From assembly GCA_003214525.1 (NCBI GenBank), contig QCLN01000001.1:1-64000 (forward strand): a stretch of DNA of 64,000 nucleotides, written 5' to 3'. Source of the stretch: Pelagibacteraceae bacterium AG-414-M23 (GTDB lineage: Bacteria; Pseudomonadota; Alphaproteobacteria; Pelagibacterales; Pelagibacteraceae). Within the stretch, counting starts at the first letter, position 1; every line of letters begins with the position of its first letter. Below, in pieces: positions 42,912 to 54,440 of the stretch. The translations under genes and the position numbers were made by a program. The notes under the pieces are model-generated. The model did not search any database and had not been told where the DNA came from. It worked only from the letters and a program-made list of their open reading frames with translations.

Positions 42912-43445
42912 ATGAAAACAATTTGTGAATGGACCAATTGTAAAAATTTAGGCGAGTTTAAAGCTCCAATTGAAAAAGATAACAGTAAAAAATACAAAAT
43001 GCTTTGTTTAGAGCACGTAAAAGAGTTTAATAGAAATTGGAATTATTTTTCAGGAATGAATGATGAGCAGGTTATGAAATTCATAAAATCTGATATGATA
43101 TGGCATAAACCTACCCAAAGCTTTGCTTCTTCAGACAATTTTTTTAAAATACTTTGGAACAATGCTCTAAAAGATGAAAGGCATAAATTTAAAAATTTTA
43201 AAAATTTAGATCATATGAATCAGTTTAGATTTAGCAGCCAAGACTTCCAGGCATTTACTATTCTTAATGTTCCTGTGGGTATTGAATGGAAAAAAATACA
43301 GGAAAAATTTAAAAAGCTTGTTAAAAAATTTCACCCTGATATGAATTCAGGAAATAAAAAATTTGAGGAAAAACTTAAGATAATTACTTTGGCGTATACT
43401 CAACTTAAAAATACTTATAGAGGAAAAATTGACACCAAATATTAA
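42912..43445 (+). CDS. J-domain co-chaperone
   Basis: A 177-residue protein with a C-terminal J domain (about residues 115-177): FTILNVPVGIEWKKIQEKFKKLVKKFHPDMNSG, with the HPD that stimulates Hsp70. The N-terminal part has two cysteines (CEWTNCKNLGEF, MLCLEHV) and WNYFSGM, common to the alphaproteobacterial DnaJ-like protein found before cobS. Its end overlaps cobS by 17 bases. A specific role for this J protein is not known to me. Confidence 0.87.
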   Translation: MKTICEWTNCKNLGEFKAPIEKDNSKKYKMLCLEHVKEFNRNWNYFSGMNDEQVMKFIKSDMIWHKPTQSFASSDNFFKILWNNALKDERHKFKNFKNLDHMNQFRFSSQDFQAFTILNVPVGIEWKKIQEKFKKLVKKFHPDMNSGNKKFEEKLKIITLAYTQLKNTYRGKIDTKY

Positions 43446-44403
43446 TTCAACACCTGATATAAAACTTTCGGTTAAACAAACTTTTGGAATTGAAAGCGAT
43501 ATGGAAATTGAAGGTTTTTCAAAAAAAAACGAATTTGTTCCCGAAATTGATAAAGGTTATAAGTTTGATAGAGATACTACTCTAGCAGTTTTGTCGGGGT
43601 TCTCTTTTAACAAAAGAGTTTTGGTCCAGGGATATCATGGTACTGGAAAATCAACTCACATAGAACAAATTGCAGCAAGATTAAATTGGCCATGTATTCG
43701 TGTCAATTTGGATAGCCACATAAGTAGAATAGATTTAATTGGTAAAGATGCAATTGTAATTAAAGAAGGCAAACAAGTTACTGAATTTAAAGAAGGAATT
43801 CTGCCATGGTCTATTCAGAATCCAGTTGCTTTGGTTTTTGATGAATACGACGCTGGAAGACCGGATGTAATGTTTGTAATACAAAGAGTGTTGGAGTCTG
43901 AAGGAAGTTTTACTTTGTTAGATAAAAATAAGGTTTTAAAACAAAACAAATATTTTAGATTATTTGCTACTTCAAATACAATTGGTTTGGGCGATACCAG
44001 CGGACTTTATCATGGAACCCAACAAATAAATCAAGGGCAAATGGACAGATGGAATATTGTTACTACATTAAATTATTTAGAACTTGAAAAGGAAATGGAA
44101 ATAATTTTATCTAAAAATAAAAATATGAATAATGTCAAAGGTAAAGAAATTATTTCAAATATGATAAAAGTTGCCGCCTTGACTAGAAGAGGATTTGTGG
44201 CTGGAGACATATCCACAGTCATGAGTCCGAGAACAGTTATACATTGGGCTGAAAATAGTCAAATTTTTAAAGATATAGGATATTCTTTTAGGGTAACGTT
44301 TTTAAACAAATGTGATGATGTAGAAAAGAATACTATTGCTGAATACTATCAAAGATGCTTTGGGGAAGATTTGCCAGAATCCTTGGTAAATATTCAGATA
44401 TAA
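43429..44403 (+). CDS. cobS: CobS-like MoxR-type AAA ATPase
   Basis: In cobalamin-making bacteria CobS and CobT form the AAA chaperone part of cobaltochelatase CobNST. Walker A GYHGTGKSTH and Walker B ALVFDEYDAGRPDVMF are intact, with the sensor-like LFATSNTIGLGD. The 324 residues match. The start is TTG at 43429 behind a purine-rich AGAGGAAAAA. No cobN or other cobalamin gene is in this window, so metal chelation is uncertain. Confidence 0.88.
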   Translation: MTPNINSTPDIKLSVKQTFGIESDMEIEGFSKKNEFVPEIDKGYKFDRDTTLAVLSGFSFNKRVLVQGYHGTGKSTHIEQIAARLNWPCIRVNLDSHISRIDLIGKDAIVIKEGKQVTEFKEGILPWSIQNPVALVFDEYDAGRPDVMFVIQRVLESEGSFTLLDKNKVLKQNKYFRLFATSNTIGLGDTSGLYHGTQQINQGQMDRWNIVTTLNYLELEKEMEIILSKNKNMNNVKGKEIISNMIKVAALTRRGFVAGDISTVMSPRTVIHWAENSQIFKDIGYSFRVTFLNKCDDVEKNTIAEYYQRCFGEDLPESLVNIQI

Positions 44404-46206
44404 ATGAAAAAAGAAGAAAATATTAAAGAAAAATTTAAACAAGCACTTATTTCTACAGTTAAAGCTATATCCGAAGATTTTGATAATAAAAAAATTCTAG
44501 ATAAAGAAAATAATAGTTCTAAAAATTATAATTTTTTTGAACTAGATAACCTAAATAATAAACATGATTTTCTAAAATTTAGAGCAGAAGCAGATTCTGA
44601 AGCATTAAAAAGGAAATTTTCAGATAAAAAAACATATTTAAAAAACCTACCAACTAAACCTACTTTAAAAACCTTATATAATATTTCCGAAAAAATAAGG
44701 TATGAAAAACTTGGAACTAAAATCTTAAAAGGAATTAGTAAAAATTTAAAAGAAAATTACAATCATAAAATAAACTTAAAAAGAAAAGATCAACTTAAAT
44801 CAAAAGAGGATGCAACAATAACAGAGGCTTTTGAAATTTATATGTTAAAAAATTTTCTTGAAATTAAACTAAATCCTTTAAGTAAAAAAATACTGAGTTT
44901 TTGGGAAGATGATTTCAAGAATAGTTTTGGAAAACATCTAAATTATTTAAAAAATAGTCTTGAAGATCAAGAGCTATATAGTTCTAAGTTTATTGAGATT
45001 TTAGATGAATTGAATTTTTTGGAACAAGACGAGGAAGATAAAAACGAGACAAATAAACAAGATAATGAGCAGAATAATCAGCAAAATGATGAGTCAAATA
45101 ATGAAAATAATGAAAATCAAGAACAGAATACTGCTGAAAATAGTTCTGAGTCCGATTTAGATTTAGATTTAAGCGAGTTCAGAATGGAAGAGCAACTCTT
45201 GGATACAGAAAGTGATCAACAAAGTTCTGAGAATATTGTTCAAAAACTAAACAATGCAAAAAGTAAAAATGAATATAATATTTTCACAAGAGAATTCGAT
45301 GAAGTGGAAAAAGCTGAAAATTTAGAAGAAGCTGAAGAAATTTTAAAACTTAGAAAAAACCTTGATCAGCAGCTAGTTAATTTTAAAGATTTGATTACTA
45401 AATTGGCAAACAAACTACAGAGACAGCTTATGGCAAAGCAAAATCGTTCATGGGATTTTGATTTGGAAGAAGGACTTTTGGACAGTTCTAAACTACCAAG
45501 AATAATTATGGACCCTTACAACTCTTTATCCTTTAAGAAGGAAAAAGATTTTGAATTTAAAGATACAGTTGTCACTCTTTTAATCGATAATTCAGGTTCA
45601 ATGAGAGGTAGACCAATAACAATAGCAGCACTCTGTGCTGATATATTATCTAGAACGTTAGAGAGATGCTCTGTAAAAGTTGAAATTTTAGGTTTTACTA
45701 CAAAAAATTGGAAAGGAGGAATGTCAAGAGAAGCTTGGAATAAAAAAGGTAAAATTAAAAATCCTGGAAGATTAAATGATTTAAGACATATAATTTATAA
45801 AAGTGCAGATAGTCAGTGGCGCCAGTCAAAAAAAAATTTAGGTCTTATGCTTAAAGAAGGTATACTTAAAGAGAACATAGATGGAGAAGCAATAATGTGG
45901 GCATACAGCAGATTAAAGAAAAGAAAAGAAGAAAGAAAAATTTTAATGGTAATATCAGACGGTGCTCCAGTAGATGATTCTACTTTATCTGTTAATTCTG
46001 GAGATTATTTAGAAAAACATTTAAAAAAAGTAGTAAAATATGTTGAAAATAAGGAAAACATTGAAATTCTAGCAATAGGAATAGGTCACGATGTTTCAAG
46101 ATATTATAATAAAGCTATTAAAATAACTGATGTTCAAGAGTTGGGGGATGTTATGATTGGAGAATTAAGCAATTTGTTTAAAAATAATAAAAAAGTTTTA
46201 AATTAA
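44404..46206 (+). CDS. cobT: CobT-like von Willebrand factor A protein
   Basis: Partner of CobS. The 600 residues have a helical N-terminal region, an acidic low-complexity linker near residues 215-275 (Asn/Gln/Glu/Asp-rich) and a C-terminal vWA domain (from about residue 390) whose MIDAS motif LLIDNSGSM is intact, followed by [13 protein letters not shown]. It abuts cobS. The MoxR ATPase plus vWA pairing often assembles metal centres, so another client is possible in an organism without cobalamin synthesis. Confidence 0.87.
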   Translation: MKKEENIKEKFKQALISTVKAISEDFDNKKILDKENNSSKNYNFFELDNLNNKHDFLKFRAEADSEALKRKFSDKKTYLKNLPTKPTLKTLYNISEKIRYEKLGTKILKGISKNLKENYNHKINLKRKDQLKSKEDATITEAFEIYMLKNFLEIKLNPLSKKILSFWEDDFKNSFGKHLNYLKNSLEDQELYSSKFIEILDELNFLEQDEEDKNETNKQDNEQNNQQNDESNNENNENQEQNTAENSSESDLDLDLSEFRMEEQLLDTESDQQSSENIVQKLNNAKSKNEYNIFTREFDEVEKAENLEEAEEILKLRKNLDQQLVNFKDLITKLANKLQRQLMAKQNRSWDFDLEEGLLDSSKLPRIIMDPYNSLSFKKEKDFEFKDTVVTLLIDNSGSMRGRPITIAALCADILSRTLERCSVKVEILGFTTKNWKGGMSREAWNKKGKIKNPGRLNDLRHIIYKSADSQWRQSKKNLGLMLKEGILKENIDGEAIMWAYSRLKKRKEERKILMVISDGAPVDDSTLSVNSGDYLEKHLKKVVKYVENKENIEILAIGIGHDVSRYYNKAIKITDVQELGDVMIGELSNLFKNNKKVLN

Positions 46207-47480
46207 AGCCCTAATAAATCTTTATTATTCCATCTAATTATTATTTCTGCACCATTTCTAGTAATAGAGTTTCTGCAAATTACTTTTGCAAAATTTTTCT
46301 CCAATAAAGTTCCACCTATAAATATTCCAAGTCCTAGACCTGATTTATTATTATAATTATTTTCTTTTGTACTAATGTAGGGTTCTCCGATTTTATCTAA
46401 AATATTCTTTGAAAAACCTTCTCCATCATCTTCTATTATTACCTCAGTAATTTTACTATCTGAATTAATAGTAATAAATATTTTTTCTCTGGAAAATTTG
46501 TTTGCATTTCCTACGAAATTTCTTAATCCATAAATAATTTCAATAGATCTTTTAAATTTTAACGGATTTGTATCTTGATTATTTTGAAAAAAAAACTTCT
46601 TATTACTTATGCTTTGAAATGACTTAATAATTTCTTTAATATAATTTGACAATGTTAAATCGTGGTCAATAAACTCGTCGTCTACGTCTGGATTAAGAGT
46701 AAGTTTTTTTAATATTTGATTACATCTTTCAACTTGTTGATTTAGTAATGCTATATCTTTTTCAATATCTTTATTTCCTTTTAATGATTTGGATAATTCC
46801 TGCGAAATTATCTTAATTGTAGATAAAGGAGTAGCTAAAGAATGAGCTGCTGCTGCAGCTTGTCCCCCCAAAGAAACTAATTCATGTTCTTTGGCAATTA
46901 ATTGTTGGATTTTATTTAGCGCTTCTTTCCTCAAGCTAGACACTTGACCAAAAGTTATTGCAAAGAAACTGAGGAAAATAAGGGCAATTATTAACGCTAT
47001 TGGAACTGAATAATAGTAATAAATATTAAAAATATAATTATTTAATGGAGAGGGTAATTCATAATGGAAAAAAGTAATTAAAATAATTGAAGAAATTGTA
47101 AGAAGAATTAATAAAATGTTTGCTTTAATACTTAAGCTATTAGAAGAAAATATGCTCGGTATTATCAAAAATATTGAAAAAGGATTAATAGTACCACCAG
47201 TTAAATATAGTAAAAAAGTTAACTGTAAAATATCTAGTGTCAGAAAAATTAAAGATATTTTTTCTTCTAGTTGATTTTTTTTGAAAAAATAAAATAGAAA
47301 AATATTACTTAAAGCACCAATTAAAACTATAATATTTGCTAATATAAAATTAAATTCAAATTGAAAAATAAATGCAACAGAATTAATAGTTATAAACTGT
47401 CCAATTATCCCAATCCATCTTAAGTTTATATAAGTTTTTCTATTTAATGAATAATTTTTAGAATTATTTAAAAATTCCAT
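46203..47480 (-). CDS. regB: RegB/PrrB-type redox-sensing histidine kinase
   Basis: Membrane sensor kinase controlling respiratory genes through RegA. Six hydrophobic helices occupy about residues 20-175. The ubiquinone-binding heptapeptide GGTINPF lies at residues 95-101. The H-box [15 protein letters not shown] has the phosphorylated His at about 213, a cysteine follows in [10 protein letters not shown], and the ATPase domain shows [17 protein letters not shown] and GLGLGIF. Length 425 matches RegB. No regA response regulator is beside it. It directly follows gyrB on the same strand. Confidence 0.87.
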   Translation of the reverse strand: MEFLNNSKNYSLNRKTYINLRWIGIIGQFITINSVAFIFQFEFNFILANIIVLIGALSNIFLFYFFKKNQLEEKISLIFLTLDILQLTFLLYLTGGTINPFSIFLIIPSIFSSNSLSIKANILLILLTISSIILITFFHYELPSPLNNYIFNIYYYYSVPIALIIALIFLSFFAITFGQVSSLRKEALNKIQQLIAKEHELVSLGGQAAAAAHSLATPLSTIKIISQELSKSLKGNKDIEKDIALLNQQVERCNQILKKLTLNPDVDDEFIDHDLTLSNYIKEIIKSFQSISNKKFFFQNNQDTNPLKFKRSIEIIYGLRNFVGNANKFSREKIFITINSDSKITEVIIEDDGEGFSKNILDKIGEPYISTKENNYNNKSGLGLGIFIGGTLLEKNFAKVICRNSITRNGAEIIIRWNNKDLLGL

Positions 47481-49547
<2,067 letters not shown>

Positions 49548-49690
49548 TTATAGCATCTTTTGAATTTTTAACAAACTAGCCTATTTTGATTTGATAAATT
49601 AATGTTGGTAATCAATGCTAATTTAATGAAAAAAAAAAAATATATGTACTTTTCGAAACTAGCCCTTAAATTTAATTTTTTAATTATTTT

Positions 49691-49780
49691 TGGCGGAGAG
49701 AGTGGGATTCGAACCCACGGTACCTGTGAGGGTACACACACTTTCCAAGCGTGCGCCTTAAACCGCTCGGCCACCTCTCC
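49691..49780 (-). tRNA. tRNA-Ser (GGA)
   Basis: Minus-strand class II tRNA: acceptor GGAGAGG pairs with TCTCTCC, anticodon arm CACGC-TTGGAAA-GTGTG (anticodon GGA), a long variable arm (TACCCTCACAGGTA), T loop TTCGAAT, discriminator G and encoded CCA. The two track ORFs over this locus are its shadows. The sequence between here and gyrB (49533-49690) is AT-rich with an A12 run and no recognisable gene. Confidence 0.96.
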
Positions 49781-49793
49781 AAAAATTTAAATT

Positions 49794-50636
49794 TTATTTG
49801 AAAAATTTTTTTAAAATATTTTCATTTAATTTAAATACAAAATATTTAAGTGTTCCTCTAAATTTTGGATAAATTTTTTTAATTAGAACTACAAATTTAT
49901 TACTTCCTGGAATTTTTGGATCGTGAATATGAGCGAAATCTTTTAAATTAAAATTTTTTCCACCATTATATAATACTGTATTTTTTGACTTACATAATTC
50001 TGTATTAATTTTAAATGCAACTATAGATTCATAAATTTCCATGGAGTAAATATATTCATTTAATGAGAACTTAAATTTTTTTGTTTCTGGAAATCGATAA
50101 TTTATATCGTCAACTATTTTTTTACAAAAATTTATAAACGAATATTTTGATGGATTAAAAAAACCTTTTTCACCGTAACTTACGCCATAACTATGAAAAA
50201 CATCTTCAACAATTAAAATACCATTGTCATTTATATAGGGTATTACTGACGCTGTTGTAATAATTTGTTGAAAATTAGTATGTCCTCCATCGTCTAATAT
50301 AATGTCTACTTTGCCAACTTTATTAAAAAATGAAGACCAGAAATTTTTATCTGATTGACTTCCAATAAATATCTCAAAACCCTCATGTTCCAATCTTTTT
50401 GCATCTGGATTCAAATCAATTCCTATAATTCTAGCTTGTTCACCGAAATACTCTTTCCACATATGTAATGAACCGCCTGATAAAACACCTATTTCAACAA
50501 ATGTAATTTTTTTTTCTCTAAAAGATGACAGTAATTTTTCATAAATTGGAAAATAATTTTTGTATTTAAGTGAATAATACTTGGCATTGTTAAATATCTC
50601 TATTAAGGATTTATTTGACATATCTCTCCATATCAT
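49794..50636 (-). CDS. Class I SAM-dependent methyltransferase, CmcI-like
   Basis: A 280-residue protein with a Rossmann methyltransferase core: FVEIGVLSGGSLHMWKEYFG (motif I), RIIGIDLNPDA, VDIILDDGGHTNFQQI and LIVEDVFHSYG. The wording resembles the CmcI/sugar O-methyltransferase group often found in polysaccharide clusters. An in-frame ATG five codons later (MSNKSLIEIF) is an equally good start. It opens a glycan patch next to tRNA-Ser. The acceptor is not identifiable. Confidence 0.78.
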   Translation of the reverse strand: MIWRDMSNKSLIEIFNNAKYYSLKYKNYFPIYEKLLSSFREKKITFVEIGVLSGGSLHMWKEYFGEQARIIGIDLNPDAKRLEHEGFEIFIGSQSDKNFWSSFFNKVGKVDIILDDGGHTNFQQIITTASVIPYINDNGILIVEDVFHSYGVSYGEKGFFNPSKYSFINFCKKIVDDINYRFPETKKFKFSLNEYIYSMEIYESIVAFKINTELCKSKNTVLYNGGKNFNLKDFAHIHDPKIPGSNKFVVLIKKIYPKFRGTLKYFVFKLNENILKKFFK

Positions 50637-50670
50637 AATACTAATTATTGAATCAATAACTATATTTATA

Positions 50671-51486
50671 ATGAAAAAAATAATTTATGATTTAGGAGCA
50701 TCAATAGGTGAAAATTTAGATTATTATTTGCTAAAATCTGACTTAGTAATTTGTGTTGAAGCTAATCCATCAAATTGTGAAAAAATTATAAATAAATATA
50801 AAAAAGAAATTTTAAATAAGAGAATAATTGTAGAAAATTGTATAATTGGTGTTGATGAAAATCTAAGTTACAACGACTTTTATATACATACTAATAACCA
50901 TTTACTTGGTCAGTTCCCAATGCCAGAGGATAATGATTTAGAAAATTTTAAAAAAATAAGTATTTCTCATAAAAATGTAAATGAAATTTTTAAAAAATAT
51001 GGACCTGCCCACTATATTAAAATAGATCTAGAAAATTATGATGAAACTATTTTACAAAAAATTTTTGATGAAAAAATATTTTTTGATTATTTGTCTTATG
51101 AAATAAAGAATATAGATAATTTAAATTTATTTTCAAAATTTTTTGATAACCTAGCATTTAAGGTAGTAGATGGTCATAATATTAAATATAATTATTCAAA
51201 TCATAAAATAAATTTAAATAATCATAAATTAAAATTTAAATTTGACTCAAACTCTGCTGGACCATTTGGTAATGATATTGAGGGAAAATGGATTAATAAA
51301 AATGATTTTTACAATCTTTTGAAATTTAAATTAAAATATCATGGTTGGTATGATATTCATTTTTCAAAAATTGATAAAACTGAAGAAATATCAAACTTAA
51401 ATAAAATTATAAGATTTGAAAAAAATAAAATGTTTAAAGTCAAAATTAAAAAAAAAATAGAAAGAATTTTAAAAAAATTTGGATAA
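50671..51486 (+). CDS. FkbM-family methyltransferase
   Basis: About 271 residues. Starts MKKIIYDLGASIGENLDYYL (AdoMet motif I), then VICVEANPSNCEKI, VENCIIGVDENLSYNDFYI and IKIDLENYDETILQKIF, the D-x-E pattern of the FkbM family. The C-terminal part (residues 170-270) is specific. The track start lies 30 codons upstream across the promoter region of the divergent methyltransferase; the ATG at 50671 keeps the conserved core. Likely methylates a surface sugar. Confidence 0.82.
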   Translation: MKKIIYDLGASIGENLDYYLLKSDLVICVEANPSNCEKIINKYKKEILNKRIIVENCIIGVDENLSYNDFYIHTNNHLLGQFPMPEDNDLENFKKISISHKNVNEIFKKYGPAHYIKIDLENYDETILQKIFDEKIFFDYLSYEIKNIDNLNLFSKFFDNLAFKVVDGHNIKYNYSNHKINLNNHKLKFKFDSNSAGPFGNDIEGKWINKNDFYNLLKFKLKYHGWYDIHFSKIDKTEEISNLNKIIRFEKNKMFKVKIKKKIERILKKFG

Positions 51487-51494
51487 AAATATTT

Positions 51495-52298
51495 TTATAA
51501 TATAAATTTATTATAGTATTCAATATTTTCTAATAAATATTTTGGAAAGGATTCATTAAGTTCAACTTGGTTGTATTCATGGCCTCTTTCGAATAGATCT
51601 ATTTTGTCATGAATTTTTTTTTCAATAGTTTTAATTGATGAGAATCGTTCATCTGCAAATTCTGAATGGGCAAAAGTTTTCAATTTTTTTGAAATATATT
51701 CAGGTTCCTCTATATTATTAAAATGCCATCCTCCGTTTGAAAAAAGTTCTATATTTTTTTCTTTATCAAATCTCCAAAATTTAGATTTTAAATTTTTACT
51801 TATTATTTTTTGTCTCATATAATCAATTGATTTAAGATTTTTTTTCTTTGAAACCCTTGTTCCTTCCCAAGGACTTTCATATGAATTAAATAGATTAAAT
51901 TTATAGTTGAAGCATTTTTGCATAAATATCCCATATTTTTTATTTAAATTGAAATTATATAAAACATCTGGATTAGGTATTTCATCTGGATCTGAAAAAA
52001 AAATATAGTCCTCATCATTTATGAAAGACAATTGACTTAATAAATATTCTCTTTGAATTGCTTGATTTTTCCACGGATTATTTTTTTTATTAATTAAGTG
52101 ATCTAATACTATATAATTAATTTTTTTTTTGTCATAATAGTCTTTAAATTTAAAATTCAATTCTTTTTTATTACCTCTATGATCAAAAACTGACTCGCAA
52201 ACAACAAAGGTATCTATAAAATCTTTTAAAACATTGTATCTAAATTCAAACATAAAATTTTCTGAAAAAAATGTTACACAATCTATTTTTTTTGACAT
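51495..52298 (-). CDS. Glycosyltransferase family 17-like
   Basis: A 267-residue protein resembling the GT17 (beta-1,4-N-acetylglucosaminyltransferase III-like) family: TFVVCESVFDHRGNKK, DYIFFSDPDEIPNPDVL (DxD-type motif), ELFSNGGWHFNN and KLKTFAHSEFADER. These four blocks occur in the family order. Predicted cytoplasmic. The sugar donor and acceptor are not evident; membership in a glycan patch supports the call. Confidence 0.82.
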   Translation of the reverse strand: MSKKIDCVTFFSENFMFEFRYNVLKDFIDTFVVCESVFDHRGNKKELNFKFKDYYDKKKINYIVLDHLINKKNNPWKNQAIQREYLLSQLSFINDEDYIFFSDPDEIPNPDVLYNFNLNKKYGIFMQKCFNYKFNLFNSYESPWEGTRVSKKKNLKSIDYMRQKIISKNLKSKFWRFDKEKNIELFSNGGWHFNNIEEPEYISKKLKTFAHSEFADERFSSIKTIEKKIHDKIDLFERGHEYNQVELNESFPKYLLENIEYYNKFIL

Positions 52299-52299
52299 A

Positions 52300-53322
52300 T
52301 TAATTTCTCCACTTTTCTAATATTTTAATATTTTCAAGAGTTTCAAAATTATTTACTAGAGGAAAATTAAAATGATCCTCATAATTATTTTCAATTGACT
52401 CTAATATTTTATTCTTAAAACTTTGTATAATATCCAAATTACTATCCAATTTATATTCAAAATTTTCTTTATTAATATTTATTTTTATAAATGCAGATTT
52501 GCCAATGTTCAGTAGATTTGAAATTTCAACTTTACCTTCCAAAAAATCTATTTGGATAGAATTTTTAAGATTATTTATAAGTGATGTTTTAAGTTTTATC
52601 TCAACATTTTTTTGACTTAAAAATAATTCTGACTCCATATCAACACCGGTTGAACCGATCGAACTTTTTTTATTAATAATATTTTTATGATTTAAATACT
52701 CATTATTAAGTTTTTTAAAAAAAATGTTAGCAAACGTTATTGGGTAACATCCTGTATCCCAAACTGCTCCACCAAATAATTTTTGACTAAATAATCGATT
52801 ATTTTCTTTTGGTTTTTTAAATCTTATTCCAAAAAATTTTTTACCTCCTAATGCATCATTTCCAAATTCAGAATTAATTTTATTTAGATTTTTAAAGTTA
52901 TTTTTTTTTAACAACTCTATAATTTTTAAAATATTTGGATGCGATCTAAAATAAATTCCCTCAAATGCTTTAAGATTATTTTTTTGTGAAATTTCAAGTA
53001 TTTCGTTAAACTGATCAGCATCAGTGCATGCGGGTTTTTCAATTAATACATGTTTTCCATTTTGTAGAGCTAATTTTGAATATTCATAATGAAGATTATT
53101 TGGCAATCCTATATAAATAATATCTACTTCTTTTGATTTAATTACATCCAAATAAGAATTTGAAATATTATAAATTAAATTTTTTTTGTCATGAAATTTT
53201 TTTGTTTTAGAAATTGAAGATATAATTTCAATTTTATGGTCTTCGCTAGTTTCAAAAGAATCAATAAATTGTGATGAAGCTTTTCCTAGTCCTATTATTC
53301 CCCATTTTAGTATTTTTTTCAT
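52300..53322 (-). CDS. Gfo/Idh/MocA-family oxidoreductase
   Basis: NAD(P)-dependent sugar dehydrogenase-like enzyme of 340 residues. The N-terminal Rossmann phrase KWGIIGLGKASSQFI, then VDIIYIGLPNNLHYEYSKLALQNGKHVLIEKPACTD (EKP motif with the catalytic Lys) and GGAVWDTGCYPITFA are standard. It likely modifies a nucleotide-sugar for the adjacent transferases. It is one base from the GT17 gene, so the two are cotranscribed. Confidence 0.87.
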   Translation of the reverse strand: MKKILKWGIIGLGKASSQFIDSFETSEDHKIEIISSISKTKKFHDKKNLIYNISNSYLDVIKSKEVDIIYIGLPNNLHYEYSKLALQNGKHVLIEKPACTDADQFNEILEISQKNNLKAFEGIYFRSHPNILKIIELLKKNNFKNLNKINSEFGNDALGGKKFFGIRFKKPKENNRLFSQKLFGGAVWDTGCYPITFANIFFKKLNNEYLNHKNIINKKSSIGSTGVDMESELFLSQKNVEIKLKTSLINNLKNSIQIDFLEGKVEISNLLNIGKSAFIKININKENFEYKLDSNLDIIQSFKNKILESIENNYEDHFNFPLVNNFETLENIKILEKWRN

Positions 53323-53351
53323 TTTTATAAGATAATATATTAATCAATCAT

Positions 53352-54440
53352 ATGAACAAAAAAATGGCAAACATGGTTAAAACAATAATCCGTGATTTAT
53401 TTAAACTTATATATGGAAGAGTTAATTTTGATAATAATATAAGTTATTCAGCTTCAGCTACTGAAGCAGATAGATATAAGAACGAAACAAAATCTGATCA
53501 AAAATATTTTATATATAGCTCGAATAACTGCCGTATATACACTGACCTAAATGAGAATGTTGCCGTAATAAAAGATGGGACAATTTTAAATGGACATTCT
53601 TATCAACAAGTAAATGGTAAATTGGAAAGTATACAACAAAATTCTATTTTGAAAAATGGCACCCCTTATTTTCAAAAAAAAATAAATGGCAATATTGTTA
53701 ATTTGTTACAAGGGTCAAGTGGAGAAAACTATTTTCATTTTATGTTCGATGTTTTGCCAAAATTATGGTTGATCGAGTCAAAAATAAAATTTGAAGAGAT
53801 AGATTATTTTTTATTAAATAAAAAAATTGATTGGCAAATCAAAATTCTTAGCATGATTGGTATAAGTTCAAAAAAAATATTAAGTGCAAAACAATACAGA
53901 CATATTGAAGCCACTAGAATTATATCAGTTACTCATCCTTGGTATCTGGAAGGATATATTCAAGAGCAAGTTATAAATATTCCTGGCTGGATAATTTATG
54001 AACTAAGAGCACATTTTCTTAGTAAAAATATATCAAAAAAAAATTTAAAAATATTTATAGATAGATCTGATTCTAAATTTAAACATTGTAAAATAGTAAA
54101 TAATAATGAATTAATCAGTTTTTTAGAAAAAAGAAATTTTCAAATAGTAAAACCTGAAAATCTTAGCTTAAATGAGCAGATTGATATTTTCAATAATGCT
54201 AAAATTATAGTAGGAGCTCACGGAGCGGCTCTTACAAATATTATTTTCTGTGAAAAAAAAACAAATATTATTGAATTTATTCCATCAAGTCATCCGAGCC
54301 GAAAATGTGAAAGAATTAGTAAAATTTTAAATTTAAATTATTTTAGATTTATAACTAAAGACACAAAAGATGATAAGCAGTTTCCATATAATATAAATGT
54401 AAATTTAGATGAACTGGAAAAACACTTAAACCTATATTAG
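53352..54440 (+). CDS. Glycosyltransferase family 61 (DUF563) protein
   Basis: A 362-residue protein with the GT61 core: [19 protein letters not shown] near the middle, [41 protein letters not shown] (the AHGAAL motif) and [13 protein letters not shown]. An alternative start exists four codons downstream. It is divergent from the oxidoreductase (29-base gap) and its end overlaps lepA tail to tail by four bases. Confidence 0.85.
   Translation: MNKKMANMVKTIIRDLFKLIYGRVNFDNNISYSASATEADRYKNETKSDQKYFIYSSNNCRIYTDLNENVAVIKDGTILNGHSYQQVNGKLESIQQNSILKNGTPYFQKKINGNIVNLLQGSSGENYFHFMFDVLPKLWLIESKIKFEEIDYFLLNKKIDWQIKILSMIGISSKKILSAKQYRHIEATRIISVTHPWYLEGYIQEQVINIPGWIIYELRAHFLSKNISKKNLKIFIDRSDSKFKHCKIVNNNELISFLEKRNFQIVKPENLSLNEQIDIFNNAKIIVGAHGAALTNIIFCEKKTNIIEFIPSSHPSRKCERISKILNLNYFRFITKDTKDDKQFPYNINVNLDELEKHLNLY

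Noticed and set aside
49568-49790. Track ORFs of 68 and 62 aa over the tRNA-Ser locus
   Set aside because: Both are translations of the tRNA-Ser gene and AT-rich flank; no protein family character.
50581-50670. Extended N-terminus of the FkbM methyltransferase ORF
   Set aside because: Antisense to the start of the neighbouring methyltransferase; the AdoMet motif begins directly after the ATG at 50671.
49691-54440. tRNA-Ser as an integration site for the glycan patch
   Set aside because: The patch lies on the 5' side of the tRNA, no duplicated tRNA end or integrase is visible.
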